From Vandammella animalimorsus (GTDB lineage: Bacteria; Pseudomonadota; Gammaproteobacteria; Burkholderiales; Burkholderiaceae_C), in contig NZ_NSJF01000005.1 of assembly GCF_002285285.1 (NCBI RefSeq), positions 1 to 64,000 of the forward strand: a stretch of DNA of 64,000 nt, written 5' to 3'. A model generated the notes under the pieces. The model had not been told where the DNA came from. It saw only the letters and a program-made list of their open reading frames with translations, and searched no databases. Each line of letters begins with the position of its first letter. Positions within the stretch are counted from its first letter, which is position 1. Below, piece after piece: positions 21,007 through 33,459 of this stretch. A program made the translations under genes and the position numbers.

Positions 21007-21708
21007 ATGCCCGACCAACATTCTTCATCGCAGTTCGATGCCGAGCTCAAGTCCATTTCCGCACGCATCATGGAAATGGGCGGCTTGGTTGAAGCGCAGA
21101 TCAAAAACGCCATCGAGGCCCTGAGCCATTTCGACCTGCAGGCCGTCGAGCTGATTGCGCGCCTGGAAGACCGCGTCAACGCGCTGGAGGTGGACATCGA
21201 CGCCGACCTCTCGACCATCATCGCCACGCGCCAGCCCACGGCCAAGGACTTGCGCATGCTGCTGTCCATCTCCAAGGCCACCTCCAACCTGGAGCGCATC
21301 GGCGATGAGTCCAGCAAGATGGGCCGCATGATCAAGACCTTGATCGACAGCAGCACGCCGCTGAACCTGCCGATCATGGACTTGAAGTATTCGGGCGAGT
21401 TGGCCGCTGCGCAGCTGCGCCGCGCGCTCGATGCGTTTGCGCGCCACGATGTGGGCGACGTGGTGGGCATCTTGCGCCAGGACGACGTGATCGACCGCGA
21501 GTTCGAGGGCTATGTGCGCAAGCTGGTGACTTACATGATGGAAGACCCGCGCAAGATCACCCTGAGCATGGAGTTGCTGTTGCTGGCCAAGTCCATCGAG
21601 CGCATTGGCGATCACTCCAAAAATCTGGCCGAGCTGATCGTCTTCATGGTCAAGGGCAAGGATGTGCGCCACACCCCGGTGGAGCAGGTGCAGTCCGCGC
21701 TGCAATGA
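21007..21708 (+). CDS. phoU: Phosphate signalling protein PhoU
   Basis: This 233-residue all-helical protein has two PhoU three-helix bundles with metal-binding patterns of the form E/DxxxD (for example ERIGDESSKMGRM and ERIGDHSKNLAEL). It restrains PhoB activation by the sensor kinase when phosphate is ample and moderates PstSCAB uptake. AAGGAG is eight bases upstream of the ATG. The gene follows a repeat element rather than pstB directly, so its transcript includes a large hairpin just before the start. Confidence 0.95.
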   Translation: MPDQHSSSQFDAELKSISARIMEMGGLVEAQIKNAIEALSHFDLQAVELIARLEDRVNALEVDIDADLSTIIATRQPTAKDLRMLLSISKATSNLERIGDESSKMGRMIKTLIDSSTPLNLPIMDLKYSGELAAAQLRRALDAFARHDVGDVVGILRQDDVIDREFEGYVRKLVTYMMEDPRKITLSMELLLLAKSIERIGDHSKNLAELIVFMVKGKDVRHTPVEQVQSALQ

Positions 21709-21751
21709 CGGCATGCCGCATCACTCAACCACACAGCAAAAGGGAAGGCCG

Positions 21752-22462
21752 ATGAGTACGCCAGGCAATGCAGTGCGTGTCTTGATTGTGGAGGACGAGG
21801 AGGACATTAGCGAGCTGATCGCCGTCAACTTGCGCCACCATGGATACGAGCCCGTGTGTGTCAGCGATGGGGAGGCCGCGCAGTGTGAGATCAATCGCGT
21901 CCTGCCCGACATCATCCTGCTGGATTGGATGCTGCCGGGCCAGAGCGGATTGGCGCTGGCACGCCAGTGGCGCACTCAGTCACGCACCAAAACCGTGCCG
22001 ATTCTGATGCTGACCGCGCGCGGCGATGAGCCAGACAAGATCGCTGGACTTGATGCTGGCGCCGACGACTATCTCACCAAGCCATTCTCGATCCAGGAGC
22101 TGCTCGCGCGCATCCGCGCCGTGTTGCGCCGCCGTGCGCCGGAGCAGGCTGGCGATGCCGTGCAGATTGGCAAGTTGCACCTGGACGCCGCTGCCCACCG
22201 TGTCATGCTGGGCGGGCGGCCTTTAAAGATGGGGCCCACCGAATTTCGGCTGCTCAATTACCTGATGCAATACCCCGAGCGCGTGCACAGCCGCGCCGCG
22301 CTGCTGGACAAGGTCTGGGGCGATCACGTCTTCATTGAGGAGCGCACCGTTGACGTACACATCAAGCGCCTGCGCGAAGCACTGGCCGAGGCTGGCAGGA
22401 TGATCGAAACAGTGCGTGGGGTGGGCTACCGCCTGACGGCCAACCCAGGGGCAGACATTTGA
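21752..22462 (+). CDS. phoB: Phosphate regulon response regulator PhoB
   Basis: This 236-residue OmpR-class regulator has a receiver domain with acidic pocket EDEED near residue 15, the phosphoacceptor in DIILLDWMLPG and the conserved lysine in YLTKPFS. The C-terminal winged-helix DNA-binding domain includes RRAP...HRVMLGG and ERTVDVHIKRLREAL. The start at 21752 has AGGGAAGG upstream; a frame reaching back to 21662 overlaps phoU and is rejected. The sensor phoR, normally next, is absent: lipA follows convergently after 50 bases. Confidence 0.93.
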   Translation: MSTPGNAVRVLIVEDEEDISELIAVNLRHHGYEPVCVSDGEAAQCEINRVLPDIILLDWMLPGQSGLALARQWRTQSRTKTVPILMLTARGDEPDKIAGLDAGADDYLTKPFSIQELLARIRAVLRRRAPEQAGDAVQIGKLHLDAAAHRVMLGGRPLKMGPTEFRLLNYLMQYPERVHSRAALLDKVWGDHVFIEERTVDVHIKRLREALAEAGRMIETVRGVGYRLTANPGADI

Positions 22463-22496
22463 GGCGTCTGCCGCCCTGATGCGCACAGGCGCAGCC

Positions 22497-22509
22497 TTGA
22501 GCAGGTCTG
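22497..22509. repeat. Possible lone repeat end between phoB and lipA
   Basis: TTGAGCAGGTCTG matches the end motif of the palindromic family (TTGAACAGGTTCT) with a few changes. It lies in the 50-base gap between the convergent phoB and lipA genes. It is short, so chance similarity cannot be excluded. Confidence 0.3.
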
Positions 22510-22512
22510 TCT

Positions 22513-23505
22513 TCAGGCTTGGCTCAAGCCGGCGGCATGGGCCTGCTCGTCGGCGTGGTAGGAGCTGCGCACCAACGCGCCGACGGCAGCGTGCGTGAAG
22601 CCCATTTTGTAGGCTTCGTCCTCGAACATGCGGAAGGTGTCCGGGTGCACATAGCGCTTGACAGGCAGGTGGCTACCCGACGGGGCCAGGTACTGGCCAA
22701 TGGTCAGCATATCGATGTCGTGCGCGCGCATGTCGCGCATGACCTGCAGGATTTCCTCGTCTGTCTCGCCCAGGCCTACCATCAGGCCGCTCTTGGTCGG
22801 CACGGTCGGGTTCAGGGCCTTGAATTTTTTCAGCAGGTTGAGGCTGAATTGGTAGTCAGAGCCGGGGCGGGCCTGCTTGTAAAGGCGCGGCACAGTCTCC
22901 AGGTTGTGATTCATCACATCAGGCGGTGCGGCCAGCAGGATTTGCAGTGCGCGGTCGTCGCGGCCACGAAAGTCGGGCACCAGGATTTCGATCTGCGTCT
23001 GTGGTGAGAGCTGCCGCGTGCGCTCGATGCAGGCCACGAAATGGCCACTGCCGCCGTCGCGCAGGTCGTCGCGGTCCACGCTGGTGATGACCACGTAGCG
23101 CAGCTTCAGCGCTGCAATGGTCTTGGCCAGGTTCAGTGGCTCGTCTGGATCCAGCGGATCGGGGCGGCCATGGCCCACGTCGCAGAATGGGCAGCGGCGC
23201 GTGCACTTGTCACCCATGATCATGAAGGTGGCCGTGCCTTTGCCAAAGCACTCGCCAATATTGGGGCAGCTGGCCTCCTCGCACACGGTGTGCAGCCGGT
23301 GCTCGCGCAGGATTTGCTTGATTTCGTAGAAGCGCGTAGAGGGCGAGGCAGCCTTGACTCGGATCCAGTCGGGCTTTTTCAGTACCTCGCCGTGCTCGAC
23401 CTTGATTGGAATGCGCGCCAGCTTGGCAGCGGCCTTTTGCTTGATCGTGGGGTCGTAGGCGGGCGCCGATGGGGCTGCCGGATGGACGGTGGGCGGTGTG
23501 CTCAT
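22513..23505 (-). CDS. lipA: Lipoyl synthase LipA
   Basis: This 330-residue radical SAM enzyme inserts two sulfurs into octanoylated protein domains to make lipoate. The auxiliary cluster cysteines are in [12 protein letters not shown] and the radical SAM triad is in CTRRCPFC. The C-terminal RSSYHADE motif carries the conserved serine ligand. The start at 23505 overlaps the lipB stop (ATGA at 23502-23505), so the longer frame up to 24108 is a lipB-antiparallel artefact. It forms the ybeD-lipB-lipA operon. Confidence 0.96.
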   Translation of the reverse strand: MSTPPTVHPAAPSAPAYDPTIKQKAAAKLARIPIKVEHGEVLKKPDWIRVKAASPSTRFYEIKQILREHRLHTVCEEASCPNIGECFGKGTATFMIMGDKCTRRCPFCDVGHGRPDPLDPDEPLNLAKTIAALKLRYVVITSVDRDDLRDGGSGHFVACIERTRQLSPQTQIEILVPDFRGRDDRALQILLAAPPDVMNHNLETVPRLYKQARPGSDYQFSLNLLKKFKALNPTVPTKSGLMVGLGETDEEILQVMRDMRAHDIDMLTIGQYLAPSGSHLPVKRYVHPDTFRMFEDEAYKMGFTHAAVGALVRSSYHADEQAHAAGLSQA

Positions 23506-24206
23506 GATGGGGGGGCGTGTGGCGGGGCCTCTGCCAGCGGCTGTAATTGCTGGCGTAACTGCGCCACCAGCGTGGCGCTGACGCGCTGCGGATGCGCGGG
23601 CACGCCGATTGTATGCATGTCGGTGGTTGCCAGCGCCTGGTAGCCGCAGGGGTTGATGCGCTGATAGGGGCTCAGATCCATGGCCACGTTCAATGCCAGG
23701 CCGTGGTAGCTGCGACCCTGGCTGATTTTGACGCCCAGCGCGGCGATCTTGGCCAGGCCATGGAAGGTCGGCGGCGTGCCTGATGCTTGTGCCGGCAGCG
23801 GCGAGGTATCGCCAGGCGCCTGGGGCCGTACGTACACGCCCGGGGCGCCAGCCACCCTGTGCCCGGCAATGCCAAAGGCCTGTAGCGTGCCGATGATGGC
23901 CGCTTCGAGCCGGGTCACGTACTCCTTGACGAACAGGCCTTGGCGCTTGAGGTCGACGAGCGGGTAGGCCACGATCTGTCCTGGGCCGTGGTAGGTGACC
24001 TGGCCGCCGCGCGTCGTGGGCACGACGGGGATGGCGCCGGCATCGAGCACATGGCCCGTATCGGCCGCAATGCCCAGCGTGAACACGGGCCGATGCTGGC
24101 AAATCCAAAGCTCATCGCACTGCGTGGCCGTGCGCGCAGCCGTCCACTGCTGCATGGCTGCGGCAGTGGGAGGGTAGTCGACGAGGCCGAGGTGGCGGAC
24201 GATCAC
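23502..24206 (-). CDS. lipB: Octanoyl-[ACP]-protein N-octanoyltransferase LipB
   Basis: This 234-residue acyltransferase moves octanoate from acyl carrier protein to lipoyl domains before LipA acts. It has the [12 protein letters not shown] motif, the catalytic lysine context ([17 protein letters not shown]) and the active-site cysteine in RINPCGYQ. Translation starts at a GTG (24206), 12 bases after ybeD. An insertion of about 20 Pro/Ala-rich residues near residues 135-150 ([13 protein letters not shown]) is longer than in most LipB proteins. Confidence 0.94.
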   Translation of the reverse strand: MIVRHLGLVDYPPTAAAMQQWTAARTATQCDELWICQHRPVFTLGIAADTGHVLDAGAIPVVPTTRGGQVTYHGPGQIVAYPLVDLKRQGLFVKEYVTRLEAAIIGTLQAFGIAGHRVAGAPGVYVRPQAPGDTSPLPAQASGTPPTFHGLAKIAALGVKISQGRSYHGLALNVAMDLSPYQRINPCGYQALATTDMHTIGVPAHPQRVSATLVAQLRQQLQPLAEAPPHAPPS

Positions 24207-24218
24207 GGCAAGCAGGAG

Positions 24219-24512
24219 TCAGAGCACCATCTTGGACAGCGGATGCGCCGTCAACTCTCGATAGATGTTATCGAGCTGCTCGCGACTGGTGGCCAACACC
24301 GTGATGGTGATGCCCAGGTATTTGCCCTGGGCGCTTTCGCGCAATTCGATGGTGGCTGCGTCGAACTGTGGGTCGTGACGGGCTGCGATGGCTTTGATGG
24401 CTTCCAGGAAGGCGGAGCTGTTCTCGCCCATAACCTTGATGGGAAATGGCGCCGGAAAATCAATCAGGGAGTCTTGCTGGGATGGGGGAGGGCTGGGGTC
24501 CTGTTGGGTCAT
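24219..24512 (-). CDS. DUF493 family protein (YbeD-like)
   Basis: This 97-residue protein has the DUF493 core IDFPAPFPIKVMGE and the C-terminal YRELTAHPLSKMVL. The family has an ACT-like fold, and its role is unknown, but it is conserved immediately upstream of lipB in many proteobacteria, as here. The ATG at 24512 begins the family-typical sequence; a longer frame from 24572 is not supported. The first 20 residues are Pro/Ser/Gln-rich and probably disordered. Confidence 0.85.
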   Translation of the reverse strand: MTQQDPSPPPSQQDSLIDFPAPFPIKVMGENSSAFLEAIKAIAARHDPQFDAATIELRESAQGKYLGITITVLATSREQLDNIYRELTAHPLSKMVL

Positions 24513-24647
24513 GGCTGACAACTTCGTTTGCAAGGAGAAGATGGAAGGGATGTGAAGAAGGCCTGGCTGCAAAGCGGCCTGGCGATTGGATTGTAGAGAT
24601 CGCTGCTGCGTACATGAGGGCGCTCAAGGTCAGTGCAAGGGCATTCC

Positions 24648-24653
24648 TATAAT
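24648..24653 (+). promoter_or_regulatory. Candidate -10 element of the atp operon
   Basis: A perfect TATAAT lies 67 bases upstream of atpI in the gap shared with the divergent ybeD-lipBA operon. No good -35 is visible at 16-18 bases, so the assignment is tentative. Confidence 0.45.
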
Positions 24654-24719
24654 CGCTCGACTCGGTCCTGGCGCTGGCGTTCAGCGGGGGTGTCCCGGGT
24701 CAGCAGGGAGAGCTAAGAC

Positions 24720-25217
24720 ATGGTTGATGGGCAACAGCCGCCAGCGCGCGCGCAGATAGGGAAAGGCTCGGTGTGGGATGCTCAGGAGTCGGGCGAGGAC
24801 GAGCAAGCCCCGCCGCTGGATGCCGAGCAGGCCGCGCAATGGCGGCAGCGACATCGCACCATTTCTCCTTGGAAAGTTTTGCTCTGGCAGGGACTGGCTG
24901 CGCTGCTGGGAGGCGGCGCCCTTTGGCTGGTTTTGCAAGAAAGTGTGGCTATAATCTCGTGGTTTTACGGGTACCTGGCGATCGCGCTGCCCGCTGCGCT
25001 GTACGCCAAGGTGGTTGTCAGCCAGCCTGGGCTGACAGCTCTGGTTGCGCATGAAATGCTCAAGCTGCTTTTGACGGTGGTGTTGATGGCGCTGGCGCCC
25101 GTTGTGCTCGGCAAGGTGAGTTGGCTGGCATTGCTGCTGGCGGTGGTGCTGAGCGTCAATATGTACTGGATCGCCCCGGTTTGGATGGCGCGCTCTGGTG
25201 GAATCCGCAACGATTGA
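24720..25217 (+). CDS. atpI: ATP synthase subunit I
   Basis: This 165-residue membrane protein has a charged, acidic N-terminal 45 residues followed by four hydrophobic segments. It is thought to help assemble the c-ring and is usually first in atp operons, as here. GGGAGAG precedes the ATG. The base composition of atpI to atpH is visibly lower in GC than in the neighbouring operons, with more T-ending codons. Confidence 0.88.
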   Translation: MVDGQQPPARAQIGKGSVWDAQESGEDEQAPPLDAEQAAQWRQRHRTISPWKVLLWQGLAALLGGGALWLVLQESVAIISWFYGYLAIALPAALYAKVVVSQPGLTALVAHEMLKLLLTVVLMALAPVVLGKVSWLALLLAVVLSVNMYWIAPVWMARSGGIRND

Positions 25218-25230
25218 AAAGAGTTGGCTT

Positions 25231-26473
<1,243 letters not shown>

Positions 26474-26506
26474 TTTCGTTCAACGCCACGTTAAGGAGGT
26501 GTTGCA

Positions 26507-26977
26507 ATGAATATCAATTCGACACTGTTCTTTCAGGCCATTGTTTTCTTGATCTTGGTGTGGTTCACGATGAAGTTCGTGTGGCCGCCCATTGTCAAGG
26601 CCTTGGATGAAAGGGCGCAAAAAATCGCCGATGGCTTGGCTGCGGCTGACAAGGCCAAGTCTGATCTGGCGGCGGCAAACCAGCGCGTGGAGCAGCAACT
26701 TGCCCAATCGCGCGATGAGACGGCCTCCCTGTTGGCTGATGCTGAGCGTCGCGCGCAGGCCATCGTCAATGAGGCCAAGTCCCGAGCCACGCAAGAGGCC
26801 GAAAAGATTCTGGCTCAAGCCAAGTCCGATGCCGATCAGCAGCTGGCCCAGGCGCGCGAGTCCCTGCGCGATCAGGTGGCTGTGCTGGCCGTTAAGGGTG
26901 CGGAGCAAATTCTTCGCAAAGAGGTGAATGCGGGCGTGCACGCGGACCTGCTCAATCGCCTCAAGGCTGAGCTGTAA
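26507..26977 (+). CDS. atpF: ATP synthase Fo subunit b
   Basis: This 156-residue protein has one N-terminal membrane helix (residues 4-24) and a long Ala/Glu/Lys-rich coiled coil that forms the peripheral stalk as a dimer. AAGGAGG is upstream. Length equals that of E. coli subunit b. Confidence 0.95.
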   Translation: MNINSTLFFQAIVFLILVWFTMKFVWPPIVKALDERAQKIADGLAAADKAKSDLAAANQRVEQQLAQSRDETASLLADAERRAQAIVNEAKSRATQEAEKILAQAKSDADQQLAQARESLRDQVAVLAVKGAEQILRKEVNAGVHADLLNRLKAEL

Positions 26978-26989
26978 AGGGGGTGCGAC

Positions 26990-27523
26990 ATGGCGGAATT
27001 GGCCACGATTGCTCGCCCTTATGCTGAAGCCTTGTACAAGGCTGTGGGTGATGTCGATGCGGCGCAAACACAGCAATGGTTGGATGTGTTTGCGGCCGTC
27101 GCGGCAGATGCAGAGGTCTTGCGCGTTGCGCAAAGCCCCAAGGTCAGCCAGGACGATGTAATGGCATTGTTCGGCGGCGTCAGTCGGCAGGAGTTGCCTG
27201 CGCTGGCACGCAATTTTTTGAAGGTGGTGGTCGACAACGGTCGTCTGGCCGCGCTGCCGCAGGTCGCCCAGCAATTCCGTGCCTTGAGTAATGCGCGCCT
27301 GGGTGTGGCCGATGCCGTGGTTTACAGTGCGTTTCCCTTGTCTGAGGTGCAATTGCAGGAGCTGCGGCCGTCGCTGGAGCAGCGCTTTGGGCGCAAGCTC
27401 AATCTATCGGTCGAACTCGACGAGTCATTGATTGGCGGTGTTCGAGTGGTTGTGGGCGATGAAGAGTTCGACGCTTCAGTCAAGGCCCGTCTGGAACAAA
27501 TGAAAGCAGTGTTGACCGCCTGA
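26990..27523 (+). CDS. atpH: ATP synthase F1 subunit delta
   Basis: This 177-residue subunit links the b-subunit stalk to the top of F1. The N-terminal helical bundle starts [17 protein letters not shown], and the C-terminal domain has the family motif [20 protein letters not shown]. It lies 12 bases after atpF, with a GGGGG binding site. Confidence 0.95.
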   Translation: MAELATIARPYAEALYKAVGDVDAAQTQQWLDVFAAVAADAEVLRVAQSPKVSQDDVMALFGGVSRQELPALARNFLKVVVDNGRLAALPQVAQQFRALSNARLGVADAVVYSAFPLSEVQLQELRPSLEQRFGRKLNLSVELDESLIGGVRVVVGDEEFDASVKARLEQMKAVLTA

Positions 27524-27594
27524 TCGGTACGTAAGTACGGAACTCGCAAGTGCGTGTGACCCTGTAGTCAAAATCAAGCAACAAGGAACGAGTC

Positions 27595-29148
27595 ATGCAA
27601 CTCAATCCAGCAGAAATTTCCGAGCTGATCAAAAGCCGCATCGAAGGGCTGGAATCCAGTGCCGATGTGCGCAATCAAGGGACCGTGGTGTCGGTCACTG
27701 ATGGCATTGTCCGCGTTCATGGCCTGTCCGAGGTGATGCAGGGTGAAATGCTGGAGTTCCCGGCAGACAAGAGCGGCAACCCCACGTATGGCCTGGCGCT
27801 GAACCTGGAGCGCGACTCCGTCGGTGCCGTGATTTTGGGTGAGTATGAGCACATCTCCGAAGGCGATGTGGTCAAGACCACAGGTCGCATTCTGGAAGTG
27901 CCCGTTGGCCCCGAGCTGGTGGGGCGCGTGGTCAATGCGCTGGGTCAGCCCATTGACGGCAAGGGCCCGATCAACGCCAAGCAGACCGACGTGATCGAAA
28001 AGGTTGCGCCCGGCGTGATTGCCCGCCAGTCTGTGGACCAGCCGCTGCAGACCGGTCTGAAGTCCATCGACTCCATGGTGCCGATCGGCCGTGGCCAGCG
28101 TGAGCTGATCATTGGTGACCGCCAGACCGGCAAGACGGCCGTGGCCATCGATGCCATCATCAACCAAAAAGGTCAGGGTGTTACCTGTATTTACGTGGCC
28201 ATCGGTCAGAAGGCCTCGTCGGTGAAGAACGTGGTGCGCGCTCTGGAGCAGGCCGGCGCCATGGAATACACCATCGTCGTGGCGGCCACGGCTTCGGAGT
28301 CGGCCGCGATGCAGTACGTCTCGGCCTATTCGGGCTGCACCATGGGCGAGTACTTCCGTGACCGTGGTCAGGATGCGCTGATCGTTTATGACGATCTGTC
28401 CAAGCAGGCCGTGGCCTACCGTCAGGTATCGCTGCTGCTGCGCCGCCCGCCCGGTCGCGAAGCATTCCCTGGCGACGTGTTCTACCTGCACAGCCGCCTG
28501 CTGGAGCGCGCTGCCCGCGTGAATGCCGACTACGTCGAGGAATTCACCAAGGGCGAGGTCAAGGGCAAGACCGGCTCGTTGACTGCGCTGCCCATCATCG
28601 AAACCCAGGCCGGTGACGTCTCTGCCTTCGTGCCCACCAACGTGATCTCCATCACGGACGGCCAGATCTTCCTGGAAACCAACCTGTTCAACGCAGGCAT
28701 CCGTCCTGCCATCAACGCTGGTATTTCCGTCTCGCGCGTCGGTGGTGCGGCACAAACCAAGCTGATCAAAGGCCTGTCCGGTGGTATCCGTACCGACTTG
28801 GCGCAGTACCGTGAACTGGCAGCGTTCGCCCAGTTCGCCTCTGATCTGGACGAGGCCACACGCAAGCAGCTCGACCGTGGCGCGCGCGTGACCGAACTGC
28901 TCAAGCAGCCGCAGTACTCGCCGCTGAACATCGCCTTGATGGCCGCTTCGCTGTTTGCAGTTAACAAGGGCTACCTGGACGACGTCGAGGTCAAGCGCGT
29001 GCTGGACTTCGAAAAAGGCCTGCACCAATACCTGCAGACATCGCATGGCGCGTTGCTCGACAAGCTGCTGAGCAACAAGGCGATGGACAAGGATGCGGAA
29101 GCCGAGCTGACCTCTGCCATTGAATCCTTCAAGAGATCGTTCGCCTGA
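27595..29148 (+). CDS. atpA: ATP synthase F1 subunit alpha
   Basis: This 517-residue non-catalytic nucleotide-binding subunit has the P-loop [13 protein letters not shown] (about residues 170-182), the [14 protein letters not shown] segment and the family stretch [25 protein letters not shown] precedes the ATG after a 71-base gap from atpH. Confidence 0.97.
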   Translation: MQLNPAEISELIKSRIEGLESSADVRNQGTVVSVTDGIVRVHGLSEVMQGEMLEFPADKSGNPTYGLALNLERDSVGAVILGEYEHISEGDVVKTTGRILEVPVGPELVGRVVNALGQPIDGKGPINAKQTDVIEKVAPGVIARQSVDQPLQTGLKSIDSMVPIGRGQRELIIGDRQTGKTAVAIDAIINQKGQGVTCIYVAIGQKASSVKNVVRALEQAGAMEYTIVVAATASESAAMQYVSAYSGCTMGEYFRDRGQDALIVYDDLSKQAVAYRQVSLLLRRPPGREAFPGDVFYLHSRLLERAARVNADYVEEFTKGEVKGKTGSLTALPIIETQAGDVSAFVPTNVISITDGQIFLETNLFNAGIRPAINAGISVSRVGGAAQTKLIKGLSGGIRTDLAQYRELAAFAQFASDLDEATRKQLDRGARVTELLKQPQYSPLNIALMAASLFAVNKGYLDDVEVKRVLDFEKGLHQYLQTSHGALLDKLLSNKAMDKDAEAELTSAIESFKRSFA

Positions 29149-29183
29149 TTTCAGCGCACTGACCTCAAGTACAGGAGTTTTCT

Positions 29184-30059
29184 ATGGCAGCAGGAAAGGA
29201 AATACGCGGCAAGATCAAGTCGGTGGAAAACACCAAGAAGATCACCAAGGCCATGGAAATGGTGGCCGCGTCCAAGATGCGCAAGGCACAGGAGCGCATG
29301 CAGGCTGCACGCCCTTATAGCGACAAAATCCGTACCATTGCTGCCCACTTGGCAGCAGCCAACCCTGAGTATCGTCACCCCTTCATGGTGCAAAACGATG
29401 CCAAGGCGGCCGGGGTGATTGTCGTGACCACCGACAAGGGGCTGTGTGGCGGCATGAACACCAACGTGTTGCGCGCCGTAACCAACAAGATTGGCGAGTT
29501 GCAGAAAAAAGGCGATGCCATCCGTGCGGTGGCCATCGGCGGCAAGGGCTTGGGCTTCCTCAACCGCATCGGCGCGCCGGTGGTGGCTGAAGCCACGGCG
29601 CTGGGCGATACCCCGCGCATCGATGCGCTGATCGGCCCCGTCAAGGTGCTGCTCGATGCCTATGTGGCCGGTGAGATCAATGCCGTTTATCTGAGCTACA
29701 CCCGCTTCATCAACACCATGCGTCAGGAGTCGGTGATTGAGCAGCTTCTGCCGCTGCAGCCGGAACATTTGGCCGCGCAGCCCGGGCAGAAGAAGGCCGC
29801 TGACTGGGACTACATCTACGAGCCAGATGCGCAGACGGTCATTGATGAGCTGCTGGTGCGCTACATTGAGTCGTTGATCTACCAAGCGGTAGCCGACAAC
29901 ATGGCTTCGGAGCAATCTGCCCGCATGGTGGCCATGAAGGCCGCCACCGACAACGCAGGCAACGTGATCGACGAACTCAAACTGGTCTACAACAAAACCC
30001 GCCAGGCGGCCATTACGACCGAACTGTCGGAAATCGTCGCAGGCGCGGCTGCCGTTTAA
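29184..30059 (+). CDS. atpG: ATP synthase F1 subunit gamma
   Basis: This 291-residue rotor shaft subunit has the N-terminal coiled coil with [21 protein letters not shown] and the C-terminal helix [21 protein letters not shown] followed by [18 protein letters not shown] is upstream of the ATG. Confidence 0.96.
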   Translation: MAAGKEIRGKIKSVENTKKITKAMEMVAASKMRKAQERMQAARPYSDKIRTIAAHLAAANPEYRHPFMVQNDAKAAGVIVVTTDKGLCGGMNTNVLRAVTNKIGELQKKGDAIRAVAIGGKGLGFLNRIGAPVVAEATALGDTPRIDALIGPVKVLLDAYVAGEINAVYLSYTRFINTMRQESVIEQLLPLQPEHLAAQPGQKKAADWDYIYEPDAQTVIDELLVRYIESLIYQAVADNMASEQSARMVAMKAATDNAGNVIDELKLVYNKTRQAAITTELSEIVAGAAAV

Positions 30060-30069
30060 ACATATTTGA

Positions 30070-31488
<1,419 letters not shown>

Positions 31489-31611
31489 TTGGCCTGAGGC
31501 CATGCGGCCTCGGCCCGCAGGCCCGGAAGCGCGGCTTACCAGTCTGCGTCTGCCCGGGCCTTGCAGGGCTTTGGCACATGGCCTGCCCGGAAACTGTTGC
31601 AAGGAACGCCA

Positions 31612-32028
31612 ATGAACACCATTCACGTCGACGTGGTCAGTGCCGAGGAATCCATCTTCTCGGGCGAAGCCAAGTTTGTCGCACTGCCGGGTGAGTCCGG
31701 CGAGCTGGGCATTCTGCCGCGCCACGTGCCGCTGATTACCCGCATCAAGCCGGGCTCAGTGCGCATCGAGTTGCCCGATGGCAAGGAAGAGTTCGTTTTC
31801 GTGGCCGGTGGCATTCTGGAGGTGCAGCCCGATCGGGTAACCGTGCTGTCCGATACGGCTGTGCGCGGCGCAGATCTGGACGAGGAAAAGGCCAATCGCG
31901 CCAAGCAGGCTGCCGAGGATGCGCTGCGCAACGCCAAGAGCGATATTGATCTGGCCGCTGCCCAGTCCGAGTTGGCAGTGTTGGCCGCACAGATTGCGGC
32001 ATTGCGCAAGTACCGCCAGAAGCGCTGA
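31612..32028 (+). CDS. atpC: ATP synthase F1 subunit epsilon
   Basis: This 138-residue subunit has the N-terminal beta-sandwich with [30 protein letters not shown] and the C-terminal helical hairpin that regulates ATP hydrolysis. AAGGAACG precedes the ATG at 31612, which rules out the longer frame from 31561. It is the last gene of the operon. Confidence 0.95.
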   Translation: MNTIHVDVVSAEESIFSGEAKFVALPGESGELGILPRHVPLITRIKPGSVRIELPDGKEEFVFVAGGILEVQPDRVTVLSDTAVRGADLDEEKANRAKQAAEDALRNAKSDIDLAAAQSELAVLAAQIAALRKYRQKR

Positions 32029-32116
32029 TTGCGCCGCGCTGCGCCTCTTACAGGGCCCAGTCGCTTTCTTGTGCCTGGTTGTTGCGGGCGCAAGCCCTAC
32101 GGGGCAAAAATTCCAG

Positions 32117-32152
32117 AAACCGCCAGCAGCAGGCTGCTGGCGGTTTTGTTTT
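32117..32152 (+). terminator. Terminator of the atp operon
   Basis: AAACCGCCAGCAG and CTGCTGGCGGTTT form a perfect 13-base stem with a four-base loop, followed by TGTTTTG. It lies about 90 bases after atpC. Confidence 0.87.
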
Positions 32153-32187
32153 GTGCGCTTGTTTGCATTCGGACGTGTGCGGCAATG

Positions 32188-32223
32188 AAAAGGCATGGGC
32201 CAGCAAAGAGGCTCATGCCTTTT
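32188..32223 (-). terminator. Bidirectional terminator, end of the proVWXX operon
   Basis: AAAAGGCATGGGCC (32188-32201) pairs with GGCTCATGCCTTTT (32210-32223) with one wobble pair and an eight-base loop. Read on the minus strand it ends in a T-run and would stop the proX transcript; it may also back up the atp terminator. Confidence 0.78.
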
Positions 32224-32280
32224 GTGCAACCGGGGCGCGGGGCGGCAGTGGCCCTTTTTTCTTGCGCCCACTTGTGGCTT

Positions 32281-33303
32281 TTATGGTTTCTTCGCGGCGG
32301 CCTTGGCCTGCTCGATCCAGCCGTCGAAGGTGGCTTGGTTGGCGGCAATCCAGCCGTCGACGTGGCGGGCCACCTGGGCGGCGCTGTTTTCGCCTTGCTG
32401 CATGCGCAGGTTCTGGGCGTTGACGTCGGCGATGGGCAGCTGCATCAGTGCGAACAGCTTGGCCGCAGCGGGGTTTTGCTGGGCAAACTGCTTGTTGGCT
32501 ACGATGTGCTGGGTGTTGACCGGGAAGCCGTAGTTCGAGCCATCGGGCAGCTTGGTTTCGACCTTGGCCTGCTCGCCCGGCAGCGAGGTGAAGGGCACTT
32601 GCAGCCAGACCACATCGCTGCCGGGTTTGAGCACGCCCGAGACCCAGTACGGCGTCCAGGTGTAATAGAGCACCGGCTGCCCCTGCTTGTAGCGGGCGAT
32701 GGTGTCGGCGATCAGGGCGGAGTAGCTGCCCTGGTTGTGCGTCACGCTGCCAGCCAGATCGTAGGCCTTGAGGTGGTGCTCGATCACGGCCTCGCAGCCC
32801 CAGCCGGGATTGCAGCCGGTCAGGTCGGCCTTGCCGTCCCCATTGGTGTCGAACAGCTTGGCAATCTCGGGCTTCTTGAGCTGCTCCAGATTGTTGATGC
32901 CGTGGGCATCGGCGGTTTTCTTGTCGATCAAGTAGCCCTGCAGCGAGTTGGTGACGTAGGTGCCCTCGCGGTAGAACTTGGCATCGCCGCCGGCGTTCTT
33001 GTAGAAGTCGTCGTGCAGCGGCTTCCAGTTCACGGCCATGAAGGTGGCGTCGCCATTGGCGATGGCGACGAAGCCGGTGGCGTACTCGGTCTCCTTGATG
33101 TCGGCCACTTCATAGCCAAGCTTTTCCAGGGCGCGCGACACCAGCAGGGTCTGGAAGGTTTCCTCGGCGATCGAGCTTTTGATGGGGGTGACGCGCACGC
33201 CCTGGCCCGGCAGCTCCTGCGCCTGGGCCGCAGCGCCCAGCCCCAGGCTGAGCAAGGCGGCCATGGTCAGTGGGCGCAGGCCGATGGTGTGCAGGTGTTT
33301 CAT
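32281..33303 (-). CDS. proX: Glycine betaine/proline ABC transporter substrate-binding protein, copy 1
   Basis: This 340-residue periplasmic protein has a signal peptide ending near AAAQA (residue 28) and an OpuAC/ProX-type domain with motifs [15 protein letters not shown], the [18 protein letters not shown] stretch and [25 protein letters not shown], whose aromatic residues probably form the betaine cage. It is the last gene of proV-proW-proX-proX. Closely similar throughout to the neighbouring copy 2, so the pair arose by tandem duplication. Confidence 0.9.
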   Translation of the reverse strand: MKHLHTIGLRPLTMAALLSLGLGAAAQAQELPGQGVRVTPIKSSIAEETFQTLLVSRALEKLGYEVADIKETEYATGFVAIANGDATFMAVNWKPLHDDFYKNAGGDAKFYREGTYVTNSLQGYLIDKKTADAHGINNLEQLKKPEIAKLFDTNGDGKADLTGCNPGWGCEAVIEHHLKAYDLAGSVTHNQGSYSALIADTIARYKQGQPVLYYTWTPYWVSGVLKPGSDVVWLQVPFTSLPGEQAKVETKLPDGSNYGFPVNTQHIVANKQFAQQNPAAAKLFALMQLPIADVNAQNLRMQQGENSAAQVARHVDGWIAANQATFDGWIEQAKAAAKKP

Positions 33304-33459
33304 GGTTCTTCCTTTCGTGTGCGTGGATGAGAAATGACGCCAGCGCGGCGCTGGCGATGCGAAGGGGGCTTTGCACGCTGTGGCGCTGGCACATGCCGGG
33401 CCAAGTGCGCTGCTGCCAAGCCTGCAGGCCGTCCTTCAGCAGGGCAGCGCGTTGGGGGC

